Assembly: GCF_003123685.1 (NCBI RefSeq)
Contig: NZ_QCYJ01000085.1
Span: 248,001-312,000, forward strand
Direction of reading: 5' to 3'
Source of the DNA: Nocardia aurea
GTDB taxonomy: Bacteria > Actinomycetota > Actinomycetes > Mycobacteriales > Mycobacteriaceae
DNA length: 64,000 nt
The notes under the pieces were generated by a model. It did not search any database and was not told the DNA's origin. It saw nothing but the letters and a program-made list of their open reading frames with translations. Both the position numbers and the translations under genes were made by a program. This document shows, piece by piece, positions 34,614 to 42,419 of this stretch (position 1 is the first letter of the stretch; the number at the start of each line of letters is the position of its first letter).

Positions 34614-36446
34614 TCAGACGTTGATCACGGTCTCGGGCAACGGATCAGCGTAGAGGGAGACGATCTCCTCGGCGTATTTCGCGGCGATCGGATTGCGCTT
34701 GAGCTTCATGGTCGGGGTCAACTCGTCCCCGCCCGGCTCCCACGGCTTTCCGACCACCGTGAAGCGCTTGATCTGCTCCACCCGCGACAACTTCTTGTTC
34801 CCGGCGACGACCGCCGCGAGGATCTCGTCGATGATCTCCTTGCGACCCGCCAGCGCGACCAGATCGTCGGCGGGGGCGTCGAATTCCTTGGCGCGGATGG
34901 CCGCGGTATCCGGGTCGAGCACGATGAGCGCCGAGATGTAGGGCTTGGCCTCGCCGATCGCGACCACCTGGCCGACCAGCGACGACCCGGCCTTGACCGC
35001 GTTCTCGATATTGGTCGGGGAGATGTTCTTCCCGGCCTCGTTGATGATCAGTTCCTTCTTGCGGTCGACGATGCGCACGTAGCCGTCCGCGTCGATGGTC
35101 GCCACGTCACCGGTCGCGAGCCAGCCGTCGGAGTCGAGCGCCTCCTTGGTCTTGTCCGGCTGCTTGCGGTAACCCGGGGTGACGATCGCGCCGCGTACCA
35201 GCAGTTCACCGTCCTCGCCGAGTCGGATCTCGAGACCGTCGACCGCGCGGCCGACCGAACCCGGTCGCGGCTTGTCCAATTCGGTGAAGGTGCCGACGCC
35301 GGTCGTCTCCGACATGCCCCAGACCTCGCTCACGGCGAATCCGAGTCCGAGGAAGTATTCGAGTGTCTCCGGCGGGATCGCCGCCGCACCCGACGCCGCC
35401 ACCTTGAGGTTCTGCAGGCCGAGCGCGTGCCGCAGCTTGGAAAGCACCAGCGCGTCCGCGATCTTGTACTGCGCTCCCAGCACGAGGCCACGACCCTTGC
35501 CCGAGAGGTCGGCCCGCGCGGCGGCGACGCCGGTCTCGACGGCCCATTGCGCGAGCGCCTTCTTGACCGGGCTCGCCTCGGTGGCCAGCTTGCCGTCGAT
35601 ACCGGCTTTGATCTTCTGCCACACGCGCGGAACACCGAAGAACACGGTGGGGCGGGCGTCGGGCAGCGCGACGGCGATCTCGCGAGGATCGGGCACCGTG
35701 GTGATCAGGATGCCGGTCAGCAGGCTGATCGAATGCCCGGAAATCCGGTCCGCGACATGGGCCGCGGGCAGATAGGAGATCGCGCGGTCGTCCAGTCCGA
35801 CCGGCAACGGCCCCTTGACGAGCGCGATGATCTGGGCGAGCACATTGCGGTGGGTGATCTCGACACCCTTCGACGGGCCGGTGGTGCCCGAGGTGTAGAT
35901 CAGGGTCGCCAGATCCTCCGGTTTCACCGCCTGCCAGGCCGCGGCGAAGTCGAAGTCGGGGGCGGCCGGAGTCGATTCCAGATCGGCCAGCGACACCGTC
36001 CCCTCGGCCTGACCGTCCACCAGCACGATGTGTTCGAGGGTCACCCCGGCGGCCTTGATCACGTCGAGGAAGGCGTTCTCGGTGATGACGACCTTGTTCT
36101 CCGCGTTGGTGAACAGGTGGGTGATCTGCTCGGGTGAGCTGGTGTTGTAGATCGAGAACGGGGTCGCGCCCACGTGCAGCGCGGCGGTGTCGATCAGGTT
36201 GAATTCGGGCCGGTTGGTGAGCATGATGCCGACCGTGTCGCCGGGCCCGACGCCGAGGGCGGCGAGCCCCGTGGCGAGCGCCTCGACCCGCTCCGCGTAC
36301 TGCTTCCAGGTGATCTCCAGGGTGCCGCCGACCGTGCGCAGCGCGACCTGATCCGGCCGCAATCTCGCTGTCTCCTGGAATGCCTCGGGCACGGTGTACA
36401 CCGTCTTGCCGGACTCGTGTGCGAAACCGATTTCTGTTGTGCTCAT
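34614..36446 (-). CDS. Long-chain acyl-CoA synthetase, FadD15-like
   Basis: 610 residues. Activates long-chain fatty acids to CoA thioesters. Phosphate-binding loop TSGTTGPSKGVEITH, WGMSETTGVG (adenine motif), GWLATGD and RKKELIINEAGKNISPTNIE hinge are all intact; length and ACSBG/FACL-type insertions fit FadD15 (Rv2187). Cytoplasmic, membrane-associated. Monocistronic, convergent with the PEBP gene. Confidence 0.92.
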   Translation of the reverse strand: MSTTEIGFAHESGKTVYTVPEAFQETARLRPDQVALRTVGGTLEITWKQYAERVEALATGLAALGVGPGDTVGIMLTNRPEFNLIDTAALHVGATPFSIYNTSSPEQITHLFTNAENKVVITENAFLDVIKAAGVTLEHIVLVDGQAEGTVSLADLESTPAAPDFDFAAAWQAVKPEDLATLIYTSGTTGPSKGVEITHRNVLAQIIALVKGPLPVGLDDRAISYLPAAHVADRISGHSISLLTGILITTVPDPREIAVALPDARPTVFFGVPRVWQKIKAGIDGKLATEASPVKKALAQWAVETGVAAARADLSGKGRGLVLGAQYKIADALVLSKLRHALGLQNLKVAASGAAAIPPETLEYFLGLGFAVSEVWGMSETTGVGTFTELDKPRPGSVGRAVDGLEIRLGEDGELLVRGAIVTPGYRKQPDKTKEALDSDGWLATGDVATIDADGYVRIVDRKKELIINEAGKNISPTNIENAVKAGSSLVGQVVAIGEAKPYISALIVLDPDTAAIRAKEFDAPADDLVALAGRKEIIDEILAAVVAGNKKLSRVEQIKRFTVVGKPWEPGGDELTPTMKLKRNPIAAKYAEEIVSLYADPLPETVINV

Positions 36447-36669
36447 CTTCCCTGTCCCGGTAACTCTGTCGTGAGCCGATCTCGATGCGCCCGCAGTGTG
36501 CCGGCTGGACCCGCAACCACGACAGAATGTGGCGGTGCGTTTGTCATCGTCTCGCGGGTCGGCGCGTCATCGAGTGGCGCGGCTCACTTATCGTAGCCAG
36601 AGAATGGGACAAATGGTGTCCGTTATTCGCGAATCGGGCGGCGGAAGTACGTAGAGCGACCGGAGATCC

Positions 36670-37266
36670 TCACGGCAACCAGTGCAGCCCGAAGTCGCGT
36701 TTGGCGCGCAGGTACCGGCGTGCCCGTTCGCTCCGGGGTTCGGTCACCAGCGGCACGACCGACACGCGCACGCCCGACGCCCGCAGGGCGTCCACCTTGG
36801 CGGGATTGTTGGTCAGCAAACGGATCCGACTCAGGCCCAGATCGAACAGTTGCTTGGCGGCGGCGTCGTAGCGTCGGGAATCCCGCGGAATGCCGAGCCG
36901 CGCGTAACTCTCGTAGGTGTCGAGTCCCGCCTGTTCGCTGGTGTGCAGGCCCATCGCCTTGCGAATCAGCCCGGCGCCGCGACCTTCCTGTTCGAGGTAG
37001 ATGAGCACGCCGGAACCCTCGGTCTGGATGAGGTCCATGGCCAAGTCCAGTTCGGGCCCGCAGTCGCAGTCGTCGGACTGTAGCGCGTCTCCGTAGAGGC
37101 ATCGAGAATGTATCCGTACCAGGCAATTGTCGGCGATATCGCCGATCACGAGAACATGCCCGCCGTCGTGAGGGTCGGGCAGTTCCGCGACCCGAACCAC
37201 CATCTCGCGCCCCTTGCGCGTCAACCGGTGTTCGGTATCTCCGAGACTGCACCCGGATATGGTCAA
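36670..37266 (-). CDS. ribA: Stand-alone GTP cyclohydrolase II
   Basis: 198 residues. RibA-type: VRIHSRCLYGDALQSDDCDCG gives the three zinc Cys, YLEQEGRGAGL the GTP-binding/catalytic segment with Arg, and RLLTNNPAKVDAL the C-terminal signature. It opens the imidazole ring of GTP, the first step of riboflavin and deazaflavin (F420) synthesis. Start taken as TTG 37266 because GGAGGAG precedes it and the extra 22 residues align with E. coli RibA; ATG 37203 is the alternative. Not fused to RibB. It lies 130 bases downstream of the first PfkB-like gene on the same strand. Confidence 0.82.
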   Translation of the reverse strand: MTISGCSLGDTEHRLTRKGREMVVRVAELPDPHDGGHVLVIGDIADNCLVRIHSRCLYGDALQSDDCDCGPELDLAMDLIQTEGSGVLIYLEQEGRGAGLIRKAMGLHTSEQAGLDTYESYARLGIPRDSRRYDAAAKQLFDLGLSRIRLLTNNPAKVDALRASGVRVSVVPLVTEPRSERARRYLRAKRDFGLHWLP

Positions 37267-37396
37267 TGCTCCTCCGAATCGTGAACGGGAGTTCTCCCGG
37301 ATGGGTTGGGCGAGACGATATTGCCAGATTGTGACGACATTGTGACCGACTGAGCATGCGGAGGTTTCCGATTCGCGCGGTGCGCCGCCGGGGCGC

Positions 37397-38905
37397 TCAG
37401 CCGCCGCTGTCGTCGTCCATCGGTGATCGCGCGATGCGATCGATGCGGCCGGTGTCGGGCATCGCGCCCGGGATGTCGCCGAACGACTGGGTCGCGACCA
37501 TGGCGGCGGTCGCCCACCGGAAGGCTTCGCGGTCGGCACGCCGGTCCCGGGTGATCAGTCGGTGCACGAGGGCCGCCATGAACGCGGCTCGCGCGCCCAG
37601 TGATTCGTCGAGTTGGGCGGCGGCGAAACGTCGGATGTCGATGACGTTCTTATCGGTGGAATGTACCGTGCACTCGAATCCCTGTACGGTGCAGACTGTT
37701 TCGATGCCCAGTGTCAGCAGTTGCTCGGGAATGTCCGGTGAGTTTCCCGAATCATAGGATTTGGTACGGGATTTCGACAACAGAGCGCGCAACTCCTGCT
37801 CGCTGCCGATCAGGTAGTCGATGCGACCGAAGTATTCGTAGAGGTATTGCGGAAACGAGATCGATGGCGTCGGCTGAACCAGCAGCCACGGTCCGTCCGG
37901 GACCGATCGCAAGATTTCCAGCGTGTGTTCGATGATCGTCATCGGCTGTTCGAAGGTCATCAGCACCGCGTCGGCCTCGGTGATCGCTCGCCGCGCCGCG
38001 GGCGCGTTCAGATCTTCCCGATCGATCCGGACGGCGTCGTCCGCATTGCCGATGACGGCGCTGGTCCCGTTGCCCGCCATGATGACCGCGGCCACCGGGG
38101 TCGATTCGCCGGGCACGATCTTGACCAGTTCGGTATCGACGCCCTCCTTGCGGAGATAGCGCAGGATACGCCTGCCCGCGGGATCGTCGCCGACGGCCGC
38201 GATCAGCCTGACCTGGAAACCCAGACGCGCCACCGCGACGGCCCGGTTGAGACCCTTCCCGCCGATCTGTTCCTTGAACCGTCCGAGCGCGGGTCTGCCG
38301 TCGGCGGTGGGAATGTGATCGGTGCGGTAGGTGTGGTCGATCACCGCGGCGCCGATCACCGTGACCGTTCCCAAGGTCGTCGACGCCGAATCGGAGCGCG
38401 GAGCAGGATCTTCGGGCTCGACCTCGATGCCGGCGGCCAGCAATGCGGCCAGGGCGGTGAACGCCCGCCGCTCCGGTGTCGCGCGCAGCGTCCGGACGGT
38501 CGGACGGGTCGGAATCGCTGTGGCGCCCAGACTTTCGTGCAGTGGAAGCCACTGTTGCGTCAGATACTCCCGGCGCGCTCCGAGATCGGCGGCGTAGAGG
38601 CGGTCGAAATCTATACCTACCGGGGGGTTTTCGCGAAGGAGGCCCAACGCCAGCGCCGCGTCGGCGATGAGCCGGTCCGTGGGCGCCAGTCGCCGGGCGA
38701 ATTCTCGCACAACCGACAGCACGACCTCGTTCGGAGGCAATTCGTCGCGCCGCGCGCGGTCCTCGACGACCGGTAGTTCCAAGAGGGGAGCGATGTCGAC
38801 CTGCGTGGTGCGGAGCCGGTCGGCGCCCTCCGCGAGACCTCGGTGCTTGCCGAGCCGGGCGAGGACGTTGCGTACGGCGACGGTCGCCGAGTCCTGGGCC
38901 GCCAT
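37397..38905 (-). CDS. PfkB-fold pseudokinase with N-terminal helical domain (copy A)
   Basis: 502 residues from ATG 38905. Residues 1-150 are an unrecognised helical domain containing NPPVGIDFDRLYAADLGARR and REYLTQQWLPLHESLG. Residues 180-490 are a ribokinase-like PfkB domain: GGKGLNRAVA at 215-224, VGDDPAGRRIL. At the catalytic GAGD position it reads GARA (437-440), so the base Asp is absent. I chose 38905 over 38941 because copy B begins identically at this point (MxxQDxxTV) and GGGGAGGAG is upstream. Predicted to bind but not phosphorylate a nucleoside or sugar. Confidence 0.78.
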   Translation of the reverse strand: MAAQDSATVAVRNVLARLGKHRGLAEGADRLRTTQVDIAPLLELPVVEDRARRDELPPNEVVLSVVREFARRLAPTDRLIADAALALGLLRENPPVGIDFDRLYAADLGARREYLTQQWLPLHESLGATAIPTRPTVRTLRATPERRAFTALAALLAAGIEVEPEDPAPRSDSASTTLGTVTVIGAAVIDHTYRTDHIPTADGRPALGRFKEQIGGKGLNRAVAVARLGFQVRLIAAVGDDPAGRRILRYLRKEGVDTELVKIVPGESTPVAAVIMAGNGTSAVIGNADDAVRIDREDLNAPAARRAITEADAVLMTFEQPMTIIEHTLEILRSVPDGPWLLVQPTPSISFPQYLYEYFGRIDYLIGSEQELRALLSKSRTKSYDSGNSPDIPEQLLTLGIETVCTVQGFECTVHSTDKNVIDIRRFAAAQLDESLGARAAFMAALVHRLITRDRRADREAFRWATAAMVATQSFGDIPGAMPDTGRIDRIARSPMDDDSGG

Positions 38906-39017
38906 CGGTCGATCGACTCCTCCCCGTGGCGAAGCGTTCATTCTGTGTCCGCGCCCACCATAGGCGGCATTTGCTGGTTTATCCAGACTATTGACGGTGA
39001 ATACCCGGGGTGTGTGA

Positions 39018-39050
39018 TGCCAATTGACATAGTTGAGATGTCAATTGGCA
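39018..39050. promoter_or_regulatory. Inverted repeat with 13-bp perfect arms
   Basis: TGCCAATTGACAT and ATGTCAATTGGCA separated by seven bases. Each arm contains a TTGACA -35-like hexamer facing outward, one per strand. AT-rich for the region. Placed between the divergent pseudokinase and small-protein genes, it looks like an operator/promoter core for both. Confidence 0.65.
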
Positions 39051-39082
39051 AATAGGGAGTAGCGAATGTTCGCGGAACCAGC

Positions 39083-39138
39083 CACACTGGTATCAGCGGA
39101 ACATCGCCCACCAGCAGCTCGGGAGGGTCTGGTGATCA
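39083..39138 (+). promoter_or_regulatory. Shared leader element, copy A
   Basis: 56 bases from CACACTGG to GGTGATCA, also containing CCACCAG and GGGAGGGTCT. The copy at 41683-41738 has the same start and end blocks and the same total length, ending in a good ribosome site and GTG ATC. It precedes the S1-S2 small-protein genes. Either a regulated promoter/5' leader or the start of a short peptide gene. Confidence 0.55.
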
Positions 39139-39368
39139 GAATGAGTCTCGTGAAGCGACGTAATCGGCGGCGTGGACAGCACCGCCCCGGCAGCGAAGCG
39201 GAGTCGAACTTCCCAGGCTGAGCCGATCGCTCGCCGATGCCGTCGACGCGGAACGTCCGGCCGGATTCCCGGCCGCGGCAACTCGAACGCTCTCCCGCCG
39301 GAAAGTCCTGTCGGCGTGGATATTCGGACAATGATCGCTTACCTGCGGATGCTCGATAGGAGCAATTC

Positions 39369-39641
39369 GTGACCATATTCGTCACCGACTGGTCGATGAC
39401 CAGCGATATCACCGAGCACGGGGCGCATCGCGTCGCCGACAAGTGGCTCAAATCGTGGCGGCTCAGCTGGCTGCCGGATCGCCTGCTCACCCGTGAGCAA
39501 GCCCTCGCGGGGATGGATCTCGCCGAGATCGTCAGCACCCGATCGTTCCGGTACGACAACGCCACGTTTCTACGGGCCGTCCACACCGCCGGACAACTCG
39601 GCATCCCACTGGAGCAGCTGGACCTGATACCGGAGCAGTAA
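39369..39641 (+). CDS. Small LSWLP-motif protein S1 (90 aa)
   Basis: GTG 39369 after TAGGAG. One of three paralogues here, collinear with no gaps through residue 50: MTSD (10-13), W30, LSWLPDR (32-38), TREQALAGMDL (41-51). The C-terminal third diverges. No signal peptide, no membrane helix, no cysteines. Its stop overlaps the S2 start by one base (TAATG), so translation is coupled. Similar motif proteins occur in actinobacteria as hypotheticals; function unknown. Associated with the pseudokinase module. Confidence 0.75.
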   Translation: MTIFVTDWSMTSDITEHGAHRVADKWLKSWRLSWLPDRLLTREQALAGMDLAEIVSTRSFRYDNATFLRAVHTAGQLGIPLEQLDLIPEQ

Positions 39642-39949
39642 TGACCGTGCACGCGACCGCCTGGAAGATGACCAGCGATGTGTCCCCCGAATACGCCTAC
39701 CGTCGACCCCTCCGGTCCAGTCGTCCCTGGTGCCTGAGCTGGCTGCCCGGCCGACTGCTGCTCCGCGAGGAAGCGCTGGCGGGCATGGAACTCGACGAAT
39801 TCCTCAGCGACCCCGATCTGGTCCACGATTCGATCGCGCACGCCGCGATCACCGATCGCGCCGACGTCCTCGACATCGGCTGGCAGGACGCGTTGCTGCT
39901 GCTGACCGAGCGGATGGTCGCCCGACTGCGCGCAGCGGAAGTCGCTTAG
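39641..39949 (+). CDS. Small LSWLP-motif protein S2 (102 aa)
   Basis: Paralogue of S1 and S3: MTSD (10-13), W30, LSWLPGR (32-38), REEALAGMEL (42-51), then DEFLSD and a C-terminal helical region (WQDALLLLTERMVARLRAAEVA) that matches S3 rather than S1. Coupled to S1. Convergent with the copy-B pseudokinase gene, with a hairpin between. Function unknown; the strictly kept Trp/Leu/Pro core suggests a binding surface. Confidence 0.75.
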   Translation: MTVHATAWKMTSDVSPEYAYRRPLRSSRPWCLSWLPGRLLLREEALAGMELDEFLSDPDLVHDSIAHAAITDRADVLDIGWQDALLLLTERMVARLRAAEVA

Positions 39950-39972
39950 CTGTCAGGGATTTCGGCGCGGTC

Positions 39973-40011
39973 GCGTTCGGGCGAGCCCGTTCGCGTGACC
40001 CGCCCGAACGC
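39973..40011. terminator. Hairpin between S2 and pseudokinase B (bidirectional)
   Basis: GCGTTCGGGCG (39973-39983) pairs perfectly with CGCCCGAACGC (40001-40011), 17-base loop, in the 76-base convergent gap. Confidence 0.7.
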
Positions 40012-40025
40012 GGAGGCAGCGGGTG

Positions 40026-41510
40026 TCAGCCGCGATCGCCCGCCAGGGCGACGATCGCGTCGACCTGACTCTTCTCCGGCATGGTCGCCGCCGCCGGGCC
40101 CAGTTTCTGGGTCGGGATCATGGCCGCGGTCGCCCAGACGATGTCGTCGCGTCTGAGCGGTCCGTCCGAGACCGCGATGCGATAGGCCAGGGCCGCGGCG
40201 AAGGCCGCGGTGGCCCCCGGCGCCTGTTTCAGCGCGCCCTGGAAATGCGCGATGTCGAGGGTGACATCGTCCGACCAGACCGCGCACCGGAATTCCTCGA
40301 TGGCGCAGACCACCCGTACGCCGAGGCCGCGCAGTCTGCGCGCGCTGTCGGCGCTGGTCGCCGCGGGCTGGTCGGGCAGCATTCGGGCGAGTTCGGTCGG
40401 GGTCGCGACGATGTAGTCGACCGCGTCGAGGTAGCGATAGAGGTCCTGCGGTACCGCCACACTCGGTGTGGGACACAGGATCACCTGTGGTGTGGGGTGC
40501 ATCCGGCGTAACAGCGCGAGTACACGTCCGGTGATGCCCCTGGGATGTTCGAAGGTCAGCAGGACGACATCGGAGCTTTCCATGACGGCGACGGTGGCCG
40601 AAGTGTCGACGTCGGCGAACTCCAGGGTGCTTCGTTCGTCGCGGGAGCCGATGAGCAGGGTGTCGCCGCTGGCGTTCATGATCACGGCCGTCCTTGCCGT
40701 CGCCCCGCCGCGCGCGATCTTGATCAGATCCCGGCGCACACCCTCGCGGGCCAGGTAGTCGAGGATATCGCGGCCGCTGTCGTCGTCGCCGAGTACCGAG
40801 AGCAGGTGCACGTCGAGTCCGAGCCGCGCGGCGGCCACCGCGCGATTGAGTCCCTTGCCGCCGGGATGACCGATGTAGTCGGCCTCGGCGGGTGTCTCGA
40901 CCGAGGGAAAGCGGTCCACGCGGTAGATGTCGTCGATGACGGTGTCGCCGATCACGGTGACCTGTCCCGCGCGCGGCATCGAATCCGGCAGGGACACAAG
41001 AATTTTGCCGCTTGCGGCGGTGGCGGGAACGTGACCGGAGCCGCTCGCCAGCAGTGTCGCCAGTGCCGTGAACGTGTCGCTCTCGGTCGTGGTCCGCAGT
41101 CGTTTGACCGTCGGTGTCGCCGGGATGGCTTCTGCGTGCAATGCCTCGTGCAGGGGCCGCCACTGCTGGACGAGGTATTCCCGGCGGGTGCCGAGTCGGT
41201 CGGCGTAGAGCCGGTCCAGATCGATGCCCTCGGGCGGGTTTCCGCGAAAATGGCCCAGCGAGAGCGTGGCGTCGGCGATCAGCAGATCGGTCGGCGGCAG
41301 CATTCTGGCCGTGTCGCGCACCACCGGCAGCATGGAGGCGCCGGGTGATGTCCCGGTCCTGCGCGCGTATTCCCGGACCACGGCCAGTTCCAGCAGCGGC
41401 CCGACGTCGATCTCGGTGCTGCCGAGGCGTTCCGGCTTGAGGCCGTAGTAGGTACACAGGCGCGTGAGAATGTCGCGAATCATCACGGTTCGGGCGTCCT
41501 GCGAGGTCAT
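40026..41510 (-). CDS. PfkB-fold pseudokinase with N-terminal helical domain (copy B)
   Basis: 494 residues from ATG 41510, a paralogue of the 37397-38905 product over its full length. N-terminal domain contains NPPEGIDLDRLYADRLGTRR and REYLVQQWRPLHEAL. PfkB domain: VTVIGDTVIDDIYRVDR, GGKGLNRAVA at 217-226, LGDDDSGRDIL. The catalytic GAGD is GATA (432-435), so the base Asp is missing here too. Conserved VWATAAMIPTQ near the C-terminus matches FRWATAAMVATQ of copy A. Divergent from small protein S3. Confidence 0.78.
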   Translation of the reverse strand: MTSQDARTVMIRDILTRLCTYYGLKPERLGSTEIDVGPLLELAVVREYARRTGTSPGASMLPVVRDTARMLPPTDLLIADATLSLGHFRGNPPEGIDLDRLYADRLGTRREYLVQQWRPLHEALHAEAIPATPTVKRLRTTTESDTFTALATLLASGSGHVPATAASGKILVSLPDSMPRAGQVTVIGDTVIDDIYRVDRFPSVETPAEADYIGHPGGKGLNRAVAAARLGLDVHLLSVLGDDDSGRDILDYLAREGVRRDLIKIARGGATARTAVIMNASGDTLLIGSRDERSTLEFADVDTSATVAVMESSDVVLLTFEHPRGITGRVLALLRRMHPTPQVILCPTPSVAVPQDLYRYLDAVDYIVATPTELARMLPDQPAATSADSARRLRGLGVRVVCAIEEFRCAVWSDDVTLDIAHFQGALKQAPGATAAFAAALAYRIAVSDGPLRRDDIVWATAAMIPTQKLGPAAATMPEKSQVDAIVALAGDRG

Positions 41511-41616
41511 GCGCGCGATCCGCCTTTCTGGCGTTCGGCCGATATGCGCCTGCCCCCACGATATTCCGCGTAAGGGGGCTAGGCCACACCTTTTCCGGCA
41601 AACACCCACGTGGCGG

Positions 41617-41628
41617 GGGCAATTGCCC
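41617..41628. promoter_or_regulatory. Palindrome GGGCAATTGCCC
   Basis: A perfect 12-bp palindrome in the position corresponding to the 39018-39050 repeat of module A (between the pseudokinase start and the leader element); both centre on CAATTG-containing arms. Possible operator. Confidence 0.45.
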
Positions 41629-41682
41629 GAAACGGCCGCGGCAACTGCCCGGAAATCGGTGGCATCTCGCCGCGGCACCGGA

Positions 41683-41738
41683 CACACTGGGAGTCAGGCG
41701 ATTACGTCGTCCACCAGTCAGGGAGGATCTGGTGATCA
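41683..41738 (+). promoter_or_regulatory. Shared leader element, copy B
   Basis: 56 bases from CACACTGG to GGTGATCA with CCACCAG and GGGAGGATCT inside; same length and end blocks as the copy at 39083-39138. Internal spacing differs by compensating 3-base shifts. Precedes S3. Confidence 0.55.
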
Positions 41739-42022
41739 CCGTGATCCACAGGGCCGTGATCCACGGTGCACCGAGCGCGTCGACGCGGGCGGGCCGGTGC
41801 CACGGGATCAGGATCGACCAGGACATTCGTGGCCGCCGAAGCGACCGGTGGATATGCCACCGGCGACAGCACTCGAGCACCCGCGGGGACGGTTCCGCGA
41901 AACCGTCAGCACCCAGGCATTCCGGCACACACCGATGACCTTCGCGCGGTCACCGGGCAGTGCCGGACGACCACGAATTCCCTCGAGCAGTTCCTGTTCT
42001 GCTGTGAGACCCGAAGGCAGTG

Positions 42023-42406
42023 ATGAAGTTACACATCACCACACGAATGATGATCAGCGGCGTGACACCCGAATCGGCACGCCGGACAACGCGATCGGAC
42101 GAGGAGGTCTGGCGGCTGAGCTGGCTGCCCGACCGTGAGCTCACCCGGGACCAGGCGCTGGCGGGCATGGAACTCGACGAAATGCTCAGCGATCTGGCCA
42201 GGGTGCACGATCCGGCCCTGCACGCCGCCGCCGAGATACGTGCTGCCGCGCTCGGTCTGACCGTGGAACAGGCGCTGATCCTGCTGGCGACACAGATCCT
42301 GGGGCGGATGCACGACGAGATGAACGAGCAGTCGCCCCGTCGACGCGCGGGCGGCGGCCCCGGGTTCGGACGCCGGGTGATCGAACCACCGCGAGTGCGC
42401 GGATAG
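42023..42406 (+). CDS. Small LSWLP-motif protein S3 (127 aa)
   Basis: From ATG 42023 (GAAGG five bases upstream) the numbering matches S1 and S2 exactly: W30, LSWLPDR (32-38), TRDQALAGMEL (41-51), DEMLSD, VHD. A helical EQALILLATQILGRMHDEM segment corresponds to the S2 C-terminus; S3 then adds a disordered Arg/Pro/Gly tail. This alignment favours 42023 over GTG 42020. Function unknown. Convergent with pyrD, 13 bases away. Confidence 0.75.
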   Translation: MKLHITTRMMISGVTPESARRTTRSDEEVWRLSWLPDRELTRDQALAGMELDEMLSDLARVHDPALHAAAEIRAAALGLTVEQALILLATQILGRMHDEMNEQSPRRRAGGGPGFGRRVIEPPRVRG

Positions 42407-42419
42407 GGGAGTCGGGCTC

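Larger units (their letters stand above)
38906..39368. other. Divergent control region of module A
   Basis: 463 bases between the pseudokinase start and small protein S1. Contains the 33-base inverted repeat, the 56-base shared leader element and a short basic frame (39066-39221, 51 residues from ATG after AGGGAG; or 29 residues from GTG 39132 after GGGAGG, starting MIRMSLVKRRNRRRG). The frame may be a leader peptide; support is weak. Confidence 0.5.
41511..42022. other. Divergent control region of module B
   Basis: 512 bases between pseudokinase B and S3. Contains a CAATTG-centred palindrome, the second 56-base leader element and a basic frame of 68 residues (41732-41938, from GTG after GGGAGG, starting MITVIHRAVIHGA). 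The peptide has no recognisable family and differs from the module A peptide after the first residues. Confidence 0.5.

Noticed and set aside
41464..42138. 224-residue plus-strand open frame across the module B control region
   Set aside because: Overlaps the start of pseudokinase B and of S3 in other frames and has no ribosome site; the shorter frame from GTG 41732 is the only part with a translation signal.
36670..42406. Toxin-antitoxin system
   Set aside because: The small proteins are soluble and mutually similar rather than a toxin with a distinct antitoxin, and the 500-residue divergent partner is unlike known toxins or antitoxins.
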